From: a virus | DNA: 24,613 nucleotides | Direction: 5' to 3' (one strand) | IMG/VR virus record: IMGVR_UViG_3300025769_000803 | Coordinates: 1-24,613 of that record | Part shown: positions 8,045 through 15,111 of the stretch, one piece after another | Numbering within the stretch: position 1 is the first letter of the stretch | How the letters are laid out: each line of letters opens with the position of its first letter | Notes under the pieces: generated by a model | Told to the model about the DNA's origin: nothing | Database searches by the model: none | What the model saw: only the letters and a program-made list of their open reading frames with translations | Program-made: the position numbers and the translations under genes

Positions 8045-9163
8045 TTAATGACCTGTAAAACCTGTTGGAACAGAGCTATTAAATGTGCCAGAACCAGTAA
8101 TAATATCGGCTGTGATGCTTGCTCCACTGCTAGAATCGCAAGCTACAGCAAGTTTAAAGGCCGTTGTATTGGCATCACCGCACAAAAAACTAGAAGATGT
8201 TGTTGCTGGGTCTTCGTACCAGCTTCCATTGGTTCCAATCCAAACTTCTCGTGTTGCAGTATCGTATGCAAGCATATAATAATTGCCACTTCCTGTCACG
8301 CTAGACAGGTTAGTAGTCACATTCCCTTTAAATTTATTGCCAGTATCTCCATTAATGATAACGGTGCCTGAACTGTTATACCCGTGGCTTGAAGAGTATG
8401 TTGATGGAACAACACCTATCATTATATCACTTGCATTTGAGGTTAGCTCTACTTCAAAATATTTTTTACCAGTGTCGAGTGTGTCGGAATACCCCATACC
8501 ACTATAAACTGTAGCGCTGGTGAAGGTCGCACTAATTGTGTTTGTTCCCGCTGTTGTAAATGGTGAAACGTTTGGAGTGGTTATATCTGTACTAATTACC
8601 AAACTAACATTTGTCGTAGCAGTAGAAACTTGCGCTCCATCACTAGCTTTTGTTCTAAATATAAAAGAACCAGCGTGGCTGCTATTAGTCGAGGGCGTTA
8701 ATGTAAAAACTCCGTTGCTTTCACTGACATTTGTAATTTGATCTGGCAATGAACTCGCCGTGTAAACTGTTGATCCGCTAATTCCATCCCAATCATAAGT
8801 TACGGGAAAACCATTTTCGTCCACAGCAACGGCTGTAATAGTCGATGTTGAACCACTTGAAAGTGCCAAAGTAGAAGCAGGCGTTGTCGTAAACTGTGGG
8901 CCTACATTTCCACCGTGTTGTATGCGCTCCCAAGCAGATCCTGCTCGAATGTACAGAACGTTTTTATCTTCATCAAATGCCAAATCACCCTCTGAAGGAG
9001 AGGATACAGCATCTATTGCAGCTTTGTTTGTATAAGTCGTTACGCCGCCACCAGAAGCATCAGCAAAAGTCGCAACTCCGCTGCCTTGCGAAGTCAGAAC
9101 TTGCCCAGAGGTAGCATTGGTTATGGCTGTAGCTATGTTGCCTAGATTGCGGTTGTTGCTCAT
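8045..9163 (-). CDS. Tail fibre with Ig-like and SPRY-like domains
   Basis: A 372-residue protein. Residues 1-85 match the beginning of the triple-LamG fibre in pattern: MSNNRNLGNIATAI, TSGQVL, GSG, then EGDLAF...LYIRAGSAWERI. Residues about 88-190 look like an Ig/cadherin domain, with PVTYDWDG and FRTKASDG strands. Residues about 205-372 read as a SPRY/B30.2-like jelly roll: GKKYFEVEL, IMIGVVP, MLAYDTATREVWIGTNGSWY, FKLAVACDSS, and a terminal SVPTGFTGH. SPRY-type domains in phage fibres are protein- or glycan-binding modules. The ATG overlaps the preceding stop as ATGA. Confidence in a fibre role is good. The SPRY call is from strand pattern only. Confidence 0.65.
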   Translation of the reverse strand: MSNNRNLGNIATAITNATSGQVLTSQGSGVATFADASGGGVTTYTNKAAIDAVSSPSEGDLAFDEDKNVLYIRAGSAWERIQHGGNVGPQFTTTPASTLALSSGSTSTITAVAVDENGFPVTYDWDGISGSTVYTASSLPDQITNVSESNGVFTLTPSTNSSHAGSFIFRTKASDGAQVSTATTNVSLVISTDITTPNVSPFTTAGTNTISATFTSATVYSGMGYSDTLDTGKKYFEVELTSNASDIMIGVVPSTYSSSHGYNSSGTVIINGDTGNKFKGNVTTNLSSVTGSGNYYMLAYDTATREVWIGTNGSWYEDPATTSSSFLCGDANTTAFKLAVACDSSSGASITADIITGSGTFNSSVPTGFTGH

Positions 9164-9519
9164 TCAATTAAACTCCAAGCCTGATTAACCTCATCCCACT
9201 CGTAATCATTGCCATCTGAGGGGTATGCTACTGGCGGTTGCCACTGACAGGTTTCTTCATCTAGCGTCCAAGAAACAAACGGGCGAGGCGCTAAGAAAGC
9301 ATTTCGAGCAGCATCATAAGAATACCCAACGCCAGCAAAGTTCTTTCTAAAGTTGCTATTGTAGCTTGTTTGCTTCCAAGAGCCGCCGAATAGTTGCTCA
9401 CAAAAGCTAACGCCTAAAGCCTCTTGCTCAACACCGTTCTCATCAAGCAAAACATCGTTTGCGACTACGATTACTCGTTGAACAATTCTCTGATCATTTA
9501 TCTCTGCAAAATGTGCCAT
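9160..9519 (-). CDS. Small conserved marine-phage fibre-associated protein
   Basis: A 119-residue protein starting MAHFAEINDQRIVQRVIVVA. It has the motifs FCEQLFGGSWKQTSYN, FRKNFAGVGYSYD, FVSWTLDEETCQW and YEWDEVNQAW. I recall this set from a protein that is very common in cyanophages and other marine phages, always among tail or fibre genes. Its molecular function has not been established to my knowledge. The repeated W and Y turns suggest a compact beta domain. The start overlaps the stop of the glycine-rich gene as TGATG, and its own stop overlaps the next start as ATGA, so it lies inside a coupled fibre operon. A role as fibre chaperone or capping subunit is a guess. Confidence 0.65.
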   Translation of the reverse strand: MAHFAEINDQRIVQRVIVVANDVLLDENGVEQEALGVSFCEQLFGGSWKQTSYNSNFRKNFAGVGYSYDAARNAFLAPRPFVSWTLDEETCQWQPPVAYPSDGNDYEWDEVNQAWSLIE

Positions 9520-10529
9520 CAGAAAGTAATGCTCCCTGATCCAGTAAATTTGTAAATATTATAATCACCGTTTTGTGAGGTAACACATCCCGAAACAGTA
9601 TCTCCAATAGTGTAATCAGATGAAGCAGTACCGTTTAAATTAGAAGCAATTGAGGTTGTTCGTAGTATAACAACACCCGAGCCTCCGTTACCTCCATTTC
9701 TGGCTGACGCAGCGCCACCGCCACCACCAGTGTATTGAGTGCCAGATTGAGGATCTTCCACATTATTTCCATAAGTTCCATCGCCGCCACCGCCTTGACC
9801 GCCAGAACCTCTAGTATCAGCGCCTCGACCGCCGCCTCCACCTGCATAATAGGTAGAAGTACCAGTAATACTGCTAGTTAATCCATCACCACCAGTACCA
9901 CCTATTTTTGTGTTAGAGGGGGGTGCAGTACCCGCTTGACCAGCGCCACCGCCGCCTCCACCTGCATATCCACCAGAGCCACCATTACCTTGGGAACCAT
10001 CATTACCCTGACCAGATGTACCAGATCCAGCCGTCCAATTTAAATGTGCAGCACCACCACCAGATCCACCATCTAAACCAACAGAGCCACCTCCACCACT
10101 ATTTGTACCAGCCCCACCACCGCCGCCAACAGCGGTAGTAAAAGATGAACCGCCACCAGTTATGGATGAATTACCCCCATTTCCTCCTTGCCCTCTGCCC
10201 GAAGGCCCAGAGCTTGTAGTTCCCCCAGAACCGCCAGAACCTACAGTAATTGTGTAAGTAGACCCTAAAGATAAATTTTGGTTAGTGTAAGAAACAAATC
10301 CACCCGCACCACCGCCTCCAGCGCCTCGACCATTACTGTCACCAACATAGCTATTTCGCCCACCACCGCCGCCGCCAGCTACAATTAGAAGGTCTGCTGT
10401 TACAACTATAGAAGGCCAGTTATCGGCCCTTTTTTCATCAGCAATGTTATTAGTGGAAAAAATTCCAGAAGCAGATGCTCCGCTTACTGAAGACTTTTTG
10501 CCAATAACTGATGAATTATAACGCTGCAC
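9519..10529 (-). CDS. Glycine-rich tail-fibre adhesin
   Basis: A 336-residue protein counted from a GTG at 10529-10527 (first residues M-Q-R-Y-N-S-S-V-I-G-K-K). I prefer this start because GAGGAG lies 8 bases ahead of it and it overlaps the upstream TAG as TAGTG. The longer reading from an ATG at 10553 has no ribosome site. Residues about 50-290 contain at least ten runs of four or more glycines separated by short Ser/Thr/Asn segments. This is the pattern of polyglycine-II helix adhesins such as the S16 gp38 tip. It opens with DLLIVAGGGGGGR and closes with SGVVILR, both typical of such phage fibres, then a small beta tail ending FTGSGSITF. Probable role: receptor recognition at a fibre tip, with variable loops between glycine helices. 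Confidence 0.75.
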   Translation of the reverse strand: MQRYNSSVIGKKSSVSGASASGIFSTNNIADEKRADNWPSIVVTADLLIVAGGGGGGRNSYVGDSNGRGAGGGGAGGFVSYTNQNLSLGSTYTITVGSGGSGGTTSSGPSGRGQGGNGGNSSITGGGSSFTTAVGGGGGAGTNSGGGGSVGLDGGSGGGAAHLNWTAGSGTSGQGNDGSQGNGGSGGYAGGGGGGAGQAGTAPPSNTKIGGTGGDGLTSSITGTSTYYAGGGGGRGADTRGSGGQGGGGDGTYGNNVEDPQSGTQYTGGGGGAASARNGGNGGSGVVILRTTSIASNLNGTASSDYTIGDTVSGCVTSQNGDYNIYKFTGSGSITF

Positions 10530-10894
10530 TAGCTGATCTCCTCGTAGGAACATACAGCATTTACATCGGCAGCAGTCGAAGGTGTAATTTGTAACGCATC
10601 GCCTTCTTCTAAATAAATTGCTTTAGATAAAACATCTAAAGATGCATCCGCTGGAATTACTAAAGTAGACGCTATAAAATAAGAGTTAGACGAACGTAAA
10701 ATAGAAACACTTACCTCTACGTTACTTGTTCCGTCTACGTTAGAAATTAAGAGAGCGTTCACTTTAAATACTTTGTTGGAACTAGCAGAATTAGCAACAA
10801 TAGAAGTTGCAGTGTTATCCGTAAGATCCGAGGATTTTAAAACCGCCGTTTTACCAGTAATGGTAGCGACATTAACTATGTTAGGTGCTGTCAT
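10529..10894 (-). CDS. Small beta-sandwich virion protein (first of two related copies)
   Basis: A 121-residue protein starting MTAPNIVNVATITGKTAVLK. It has a near-perfect ribosome site (GGAGGT, 6 bases before the ATG) placed inside the end of the upstream fibre gene. It reads as a single eight-strand beta sandwich: FKVNALLISNVDG, VEVSVSILRSS, FIASTLVIPADASLDVLSK, then YLEEGDALQITPS. The order of strands and the closing L-x-x-G-D-x-I/L-x-V/I-T-P-S motif are shared with the 119-residue protein at 23292-23651. That suggests two diverged paralogues. The family is familiar from marine phage structural regions, probably as a head-fibre, decoration or fibre-base protein. The exact role is unknown. 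It is translationally coupled to the adhesin that follows. Confidence 0.55.
   Translation of the reverse strand: MTAPNIVNVATITGKTAVLKSSDLTDNTATSIVANSASSNKVFKVNALLISNVDGTSNVEVSVSILRSSNSYFIASTLVIPADASLDVLSKAIYLEEGDALQITPSTAADVNAVCSYEEIS
10538..10543 (-). promoter_or_regulatory. Ribosome binding site fixing the GTG start of the glycine-rich adhesin
   Basis: GAGGAG on the minus strand lies inside the last codons of the preceding gene (…TAC GAG GAG ATC AGC TAG). It is exactly 8 bases before the GTG at 10529. No comparable sequence precedes the ATG at 10553, which decides for the shorter protein. Confidence 0.65.
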
Positions 10895-10897
10895 ATT

Positions 10898-12322
10898 TTA
10901 ACCTCCAAATACGATAGCCATAGCAATCGCCTTTCCTGTGCTAATTCCGCTTGAGGGTGCGGCAGCAAACTCTAACGCTGTAGCTCCGCTATTCATTTGT
11001 AAGATTTGACCCGCTGTGCCTAAGCTTGAGGGCGTGTCAGTGAAATCTAAAATACTGTCATTTGCCAATGAACCGTGTTCAACCACCTCAACCACATCGC
11101 CAGAAGCAAAAGCTGAAAAGCCTGTGATCGAAGTGCCGTTGCTTGCTGTGAAATCTACGCCGCCGCCTCTAAGCTTAACGCCGTTCTTGAAGACCGCTAC
11201 TTTATCAGGAGTGTAGTCTACTGTAACCGAAGTTGCCCCTGTCGTGACCGTAGGAAACGTACTGGCATACGGGCTGGCAAACGGTGCGCCATATTCGACA
11301 ACTTCCACAACATCGCCTACAGCCGTTGCGCTAATAGTGATCTGCGTATCAGTAGCCGTAACTTCGCTGTCTTGCAGCTTAACGCCGTTGAGAAACACTG
11401 CAATGTTAGCCGCTTTCCAAGAGCCAGTGAAAACAGTTGTACCTGCAGAAGAAACTACAGTTTTCGTAGTAGTGATGGGTACTAAAGAGCCGCCAGAAGA
11501 ACTGCCAGAGCTACCACTAGCCGTAACAACGCCAGAACCATCTATAGATAAACCTGTACCGATCTTAATACCGCCAAGCGTAGAGCTAGAGGCAGTAGGC
11601 AAAGTGTAGTTGTTAGCGCTGGTAGCCACCCCATCTAGCTTTGTCTTGTCGGCTGATGACATAAGGCCATCGGCTGATGTCGTGGCGTTGGAGTAGGTTG
11701 TACCACCCATAGATACAGCGCCACCCATACCGCTGTGATTAGCGCAGTAGTAGTATAATGCTGGGGCGTCTTGCTCTAGCTTGACCTCAATAATAGCACC
11801 CGCACTACCCGCCGTACCTATACTCGTAATGCCTGTAGTGAACTGAGTTCCGCTGTTGTGAGTGCCATCTGAGGTGGTACTAAAGCGTAGAGGGTGACTA
11901 GCATTTGTGCTATCAGAAACATCAAAGCGGTAGGTAACAGACGGTACTAAAGTAATCGTTTGATTAGCAGTACCATCAATCAGGTAATTACCACCCGAAA
12001 CAGTAACCGTAATATCAGCATAAAGCAGATCAAGATCATCTGCAGAAGCACTGATAAAGACCTTGGCGCTACCAGATAAACTAAGTAACTGACCAGTGCT
12101 AGAGCTAGTTAAAGTCCTAGAAGTTAAGCTAGGGCCACTACTATCGTATACTGCAGTTCCTACTTCCCAAGCACTGCCATCTTCAATCACATAACGTAGA
12201 GTATGTCCATTTAAAGAAGTAGGTACTACTTGAAACCCAGACTCTGCAGAGCCTAAGCTTATAGTAGTACCTTGACCAGTAGTAGATGTACTGACTTTTA
12301 CACGATCAGCAAACTTTGCCAT
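10898..12322 (-). CDS. Tail fibre with amicyanin-like domain and tandem beta repeats
   Basis: A 474-residue modular protein. Residues 1-95 form a fibre base (MAKFADRVKVSTSTTGQGTT, then a strand-rich segment ending AKVFISASADD). Residues about 100-205 read as a cupredoxin fold. H143 lies in an SHPLRF strand, and C193, H196 and M199 in YYYCANHSGMGG reproduce the amicyanin C-x2-H-x2-M copper loop. A short coiled or collagen-like linker follows (SADGLMSSADKTKLDGV). Two related units at about 295-346 and 367-418 each contain VAVF-NGVKL and GDVVEVVE. The C-terminal DTPSSLGTAGQILQMNSGA resembles the N-terminal TSGQ-L-GSG module of the two following fibres. The role is probably structural. Whether it binds copper is unknown. 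Confidence 0.65.
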   Translation of the reverse strand: MAKFADRVKVSTSTTGQGTTISLGSAESGFQVVPTSLNGHTLRYVIEDGSAWEVGTAVYDSSGPSLTSRTLTSSSTGQLLSLSGSAKVFISASADDLDLLYADITVTVSGGNYLIDGTANQTITLVPSVTYRFDVSDSTNASHPLRFSTTSDGTHNSGTQFTTGITSIGTAGSAGAIIEVKLEQDAPALYYYCANHSGMGGAVSMGGTTYSNATTSADGLMSSADKTKLDGVATSANNYTLPTASSSTLGGIKIGTGLSIDGSGVVTASGSSGSSSGGSLVPITTTKTVVSSAGTTVFTGSWKAANIAVFLNGVKLQDSEVTATDTQITISATAVGDVVEVVEYGAPFASPYASTFPTVTTGATSVTVDYTPDKVAVFKNGVKLRGGGVDFTASNGTSITGFSAFASGDVVEVVEHGSLANDSILDFTDTPSSLGTAGQILQMNSGATALEFAAAPSSGISTGKAIAMAIVFGG

Positions 12323-12338
12323 AAGTAGCCCTAACTAT

Positions 12339-12776
12339 TTAGGTAAGACGAATAACAGCGTTTGTAGCATCGGCTGTTGGGAACTGTACAGTAAGTGTAC
12401 CAGAGGTTGCACTAACCGTGCCACCAAAGTCAAATACTGCAATAGCTTTGTTTGACTGAGAAGAGTTGTAAATAATACAACCATCTGCAGAAACTGTTAC
12501 GTTGCTGAAAGCTTCATCAGCAAAGTCAACAAAAGCTGTAGTTCCAGTAAGTGTAATAGAAGGATTATCTAAAATTCCCCCGCCAGCACTATAACCAGTA
12601 CCAGAAGCTTCATCAGAGTTACCTGTAACGTCAGAGTAGTTAGTAGTTGCAGCACCATATGTGCCTGTAGGAGTAGCTTTAATTAAAGCTAACTTTAAAG
12701 TATCCGTATCAAGATCGTGAACACCTCCAAGCAATTCTTCCTTGAAAGTGCTGCACATTGCCGTAGTGATTGCCAT
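12339..12776 (-). CDS. Small capsid-proximal structural protein
   Basis: A 145-residue protein starting MAITTAMCSTFKEELLGGVH. It has a D-L-D-T-D-T-L-K-L-A-L-I strand and a Gly/Ser-rich loop with SDEASGTGYSAGG. A TAFVDFADEAFSNVTVSADGC strand pair follows, and the ending is VQFPTADATNAVIRL. I recall this pattern (MAxTTAMC-x-S/T-F-K-E-L, LKLALY/I, and a final F-P-T-ADA-A-x-I) from proteins next to the coat gene in many marine and enteric podoviruses, where it is thought to be a virion or decoration protein. It is the first gene after the coat terminator. A purine-rich ribosome site (AAAAAGGA) precedes the ATG. No enzymatic motif is visible. Confidence 0.6.
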   Translation of the reverse strand: MAITTAMCSTFKEELLGGVHDLDTDTLKLALIKATPTGTYGAATTNYSDVTGNSDEASGTGYSAGGGILDNPSITLTGTTAFVDFADEAFSNVTVSADGCIIYNSSQSNKAIAVFDFGGTVSATSGTLTVQFPTADATNAVIRLT

Positions 12777-12804
12777 AAGAGGTATCCTTTTTCAATGCAA
12801 GACT

Positions 12805-12841
12805 GAGAAAAAGAGTAGGCCACAGTTAAGCAGCCTACTCT
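12805..12841 (-). terminator. Rho-independent terminator after the coat gene
   Basis: On the minus strand a perfect 9-bp stem (AGAGTAGGC with GCCTACTCT, arms at 12833-12841 and 12812-12820) encloses a 12-base loop. It is followed directly by TTTTTCTC. It starts 9 bases after the coat stop codon. The stem and U-tract are both textbook, and no other stem of this quality was seen in the window. Confidence 0.85.
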
Positions 12842-12849
12842 CTAACTAT

Positions 12850-13920
12850 TTAAGCAGCGTTGTATACTGCAGTTACCAGAGCCTCTGGACGTAGAATTTT
12901 ACGCCCGTAAAGATGCATACCGCGAACAATATCAGCGAATGAATCTGGGTCACGATAAGTCTCAACTTTGTTGAGTTGCTGTGCAGTTGCAACAGCGGAG
13001 TCGTGTCCAGCTACAATAACGCCATAGTTATCGTCCTGTGCAGTAGTACCTGTGGTTCCGGGGCCAGTTCCCTTCGCAGGAAGGTTGTTTGACTGGTAAA
13101 TACGGAAACCGTGAAGGTTGTTAAGTACCAGACCGTTTTGCAGTCCTGCACCACCGAAGTCAGCGTTCAATACGCGAGAATCTTCGTCTTTCAACATTTC
13201 CATAAATACCGGGTCAACACAGAGCCAACGACCACGAGTATCAACATTAGCCTGATCCAAAACGCGACCCATACGGGCTACAACTTGGAGAGGTGTTGCT
13301 GTGGTAGCTGATGCTGCAGTTGCACCACCAAAGCGAGGAGCCAACGGAATTGAGTCACCAGTTGTAGCTGCAGAAGCTGTAGTAGTGATGTTTCCGAAGT
13401 CTGACATATCCAAATGATTGGCTTTCAGAAATTCTCCGTCAAGTTGGTTTGCCGTTTGATGCGAAGCAGTACCACTTACAGTAGTAATTTTTGCACCTGC
13501 AGCTGAATAACCAGACATATATGACAATACGTCAGCATCCATAGCGTCAGCCATTTTATATGCTGCACGATCAGATGACAAGCGCATAAAGTCGTGATGT
13601 GCTTGTTGCTCTTCGATATCGTCAAGCTTGAAGGCAAAATAGTTGGCTTTGTCGATAGTCAACTGAAAGTCATTGTCAACGAGGTCTTGTGCCGAAACGG
13701 TTGTACCACGTAGCAAAGCATTCACAGTGATATCAGGCTCCTTAAGAATACGCACTGTATCCCCTTGGTTCGCAATCTCACCAAAATATTCTGAGTTAGT
13801 AATTGCATTTACAGTAGCAGCCTTGCGGAACGCAATCTGTGCCTGTTTTGAGTAGATAACGCTGGAGAATACTCCATTGTTCAAGTTGGTATAGCCAGAA
13901 GCTTTTCCAAATGCAGCCAT
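12850..13920 (-). CDS. Major capsid (coat) protein, HK97/P22 fold
   Basis: A 356-residue protein starting MAAFGKASGYTNLNNGVFSS. Features typical of phage coat proteins are FRKAATVNAITNSEYFGEI followed by QGDTVRILKEPDITV (the N-arm and E-loop region). A DKANYFAFKLDDIEEQQ spine helix comes next, and then LDQANVDTRGRWLCVDPVFM with later R-IYQSNNLP (A-domain). This N-arm / D-T-V-R-I / long-helix / R-W-L-x-x-x-P layout is common in coat proteins of marine podoviruses. It has its own promoter, a strong ribosome site (AAGGAG at 13933-13928, 7 bases from the ATG) and its own terminator, as expected for the most abundant virion protein. It follows the scaffold gene. Confidence in the role is high. Confidence 0.88.
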   Translation of the reverse strand: MAAFGKASGYTNLNNGVFSSVIYSKQAQIAFRKAATVNAITNSEYFGEIANQGDTVRILKEPDITVNALLRGTTVSAQDLVDNDFQLTIDKANYFAFKLDDIEEQQAHHDFMRLSSDRAAYKMADAMDADVLSYMSGYSAAGAKITTVSGTASHQTANQLDGEFLKANHLDMSDFGNITTTASAATTGDSIPLAPRFGGATAASATTATPLQVVARMGRVLDQANVDTRGRWLCVDPVFMEMLKDEDSRVLNADFGGAGLQNGLVLNNLHGFRIYQSNNLPAKGTGPGTTGTTAQDDNYGVIVAGHDSAVATAQQLNKVETYRDPDSFADIVRGMHLYGRKILRPEALVTAVYNAA

Positions 13921-14140
13921 AATTAATCTCCTTATAGATATGACCGTTGAGTTTTACAGATCCATATCCACAACAGAGGCCAAATCTTATTTAGGTAGCT
14001 TATTATTAAGGTATGCCTACCGTATCTAATAAGGGCTAAACGTGTCTGGGTAGTCTTTTAGTGGCTAGAGTCTTAGTTTAAATACACATTTTAAGTGCAC
14101 ACTATACAAGTTATACTAAACTTGCAGCTATTGTCAATAC
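13921..14140 (-). other. Untranslated leader and promoter region of the coat gene
   Basis: The 220 bases between the scaffold stop and the coat ATG are the longest non-coding stretch in the window. They hold the promoter and inverted repeat described separately, the AAGGAG ribosome site, and a roughly 180-base leader. The only small local stem I see in the leader is GGTA-GGCA-TACC. No reading frame with a ribosome site is present on either strand. A leader this long could stabilise the coat mRNA, but nothing in it identifies a known element. Confidence 0.6.
14110..14137 (-). promoter_or_regulatory. Sigma70-like promoter for the coat gene
   Basis: On the minus strand, TTGACA (14137-14132, a perfect -35) is followed after 16 bases by TATAAC (14115-14110, five of six matches to the -10 consensus). 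It lies immediately after the scaffold stop codon and points to the coat gene. A second TATAGT sits 3 bases further on, but it is too far from the -35. The expected transcription start is near 14103, giving a leader of about 180 bases. Confidence 0.7.
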
Positions 14141-14152
14141 TTATTTTGACAA
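14131..14152. promoter_or_regulatory. Inverted repeat over the coat-promoter -35 (operator-like)
   Basis: TTGTCAA (14131-14137) and TTGACAA (14146-14152) form a perfect 7-bp inverted repeat with an 8-base spacer, about one and a half helical turns centre to centre. One arm contains the whole -35 hexamer of the coat promoter. The other lies inside the last codons of the scaffold gene, whose stop codon is in the spacer. It could be a repressor or activator site, or a weak RNA stem after the scaffold gene. No U-tract follows, so a terminator is unlikely. Confidence 0.45.
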
Positions 14153-15088
14153 ATCATAAATAAATTTACCCGATTTCTGAGCTTCGTGTATTTCTTCGTG
14201 ATGTTTTTCAAACTCTTTGTCACTCATTTTAGCAACATTTGATTCACGCCAAAAGTTTTTACTCTCATCATCGTTTACAGTTGTTCTACCTTTAGTCTTA
14301 ACAGAAGAGGCAGCAGCCTTATCTGAACTATTAGTAGACTTAGCCTTAATACCTTTGTGTGACTTATAGAGATCAATAGCTACAGCTACAGATTTAGCAT
14401 CCTCTGAGTTTTCATATAGAGCATCTTGTACAACTTTAGGTTGTTTCTCTGCCCAGTTGTGAAAATCATCTGACGCACGAATCTCTTCAAAGTCAGGGTG
14501 TAAAGACATAAGCTCTGCTTCAGCTTTTTCTTTCTTAGCTTGAACACGTAACTCTTCTATTTCTTTGAGGCGCGTGTCCAAGGAAGAAGCTTTTTCAGCA
14601 GCTTTATTTTCTGCAATAGCTTCGACAATACCCGCAACATCAGGGTACTTAGCTGTCCAAGCCTCAATCTCTTCCTTAGATTTGGGAAGAACCAGTTCAT
14701 TCTTAGAAGCTTTTTCAAGTTGTCCTTGTAGCTTTTCAAACTTTTCATTCCAATCTTTTTCCTTACTCTGTAAAAGCTTACGTATATCACCGTATCGCTT
14801 TTTAAAAGATTTCTCTTCAGCGCTTAGTCCATCTGTTCCTGCATCATCCGTTTCGGACTCTTTGGATTCCACTGACCGTGCTTCTTTTTGTTCCGTATTA
14901 CTCTCATCTGAAACTTGGGTGTCCTCAACGCTTTCGCTATCGGGTTCCTGATTATCTTTTGCTTCTTCATCACCCTGTTCACCTTTTAACAGTGCATCTA
15001 GTTCACGTTGCTCTTTTTCAAGAAGTTCTTTGTTACGCTCGTGTGCATAACTGTCAGCTTTAATAATAGTTTGTTCTGTCATAGACAT
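14141..15088 (-). CDS. Capsid scaffolding protein
   Basis: A 315-residue highly charged protein. Residues about 10-100 are very acidic with many Glu/Asp/Ser (GEQGDEEAKDN, SESVEDTQVSDESN). Residues about 105-200 are rich in Glu, Lys and Leu and predicted to be a long coiled coil (RKLLQSKEKDWNEKFEKLQG, KAAEKASSLDTRLKEIEELR). The C-terminus is basic with Ser/Lys-rich linkers (KGIKAKSTNSSDKAAASSVK) and a final helix (MSDKEFEKHHEEIHEAQKSG). Acidic-coiled-basic order and the position between portal and coat are the usual signs of a scaffold. Its role would be to template procapsid assembly by binding coat protein through the basic end. The start (MSMTEQ) is supported by AAGGAA 7 bases upstream; a second ATG two codons on is possible. 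Confidence 0.75.
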   Translation of the reverse strand: MSMTEQTIIKADSYAHERNKELLEKEQRELDALLKGEQGDEEAKDNQEPDSESVEDTQVSDESNTEQKEARSVESKESETDDAGTDGLSAEEKSFKKRYGDIRKLLQSKEKDWNEKFEKLQGQLEKASKNELVLPKSKEEIEAWTAKYPDVAGIVEAIAENKAAEKASSLDTRLKEIEELRVQAKKEKAEAELMSLHPDFEEIRASDDFHNWAEKQPKVVQDALYENSEDAKSVAVAIDLYKSHKGIKAKSTNSSDKAAASSVKTKGRTTVNDDESKNFWRESNVAKMSDKEFEKHHEEIHEAQKSGKFIYDLSK

Positions 15089-15111
15089 ATTGTAGTTCCT
15101 TTATGTTGGGG

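Noticed and set aside
8048-8741. Several plus-strand open frames opposite the SPRY fibre
   Set aside because: They overlap each other in different frames, lack ribosome sites and read as complement of the fibre gene.
9923-10138. Plus-strand frame rich in His, Gln and Pro
   Set aside because: It is the complement of the glycine codon runs of the adhesin, so the odd composition is explained.
9519-10553. ATG start at 10553 for the glycine-rich adhesin
   Set aside because: It lies inside the preceding gene without a ribosome site, whereas GTG 10529 has GAGGAG 8 bases ahead.
13921-14140. tRNA or small regulatory RNA in the largest gap
   Set aside because: No cloverleaf or T-loop GTTCRANNC-type sequence, and no stable stem besides the short ones noted.
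14565-14951. Plus-strand open frame of 128 codons opposite the scaffold gene
   Set aside because: Ser/Phe/Leu-rich shadow of the Glu/Lys/Asp-rich scaffold; no ribosome site or homologous pattern.
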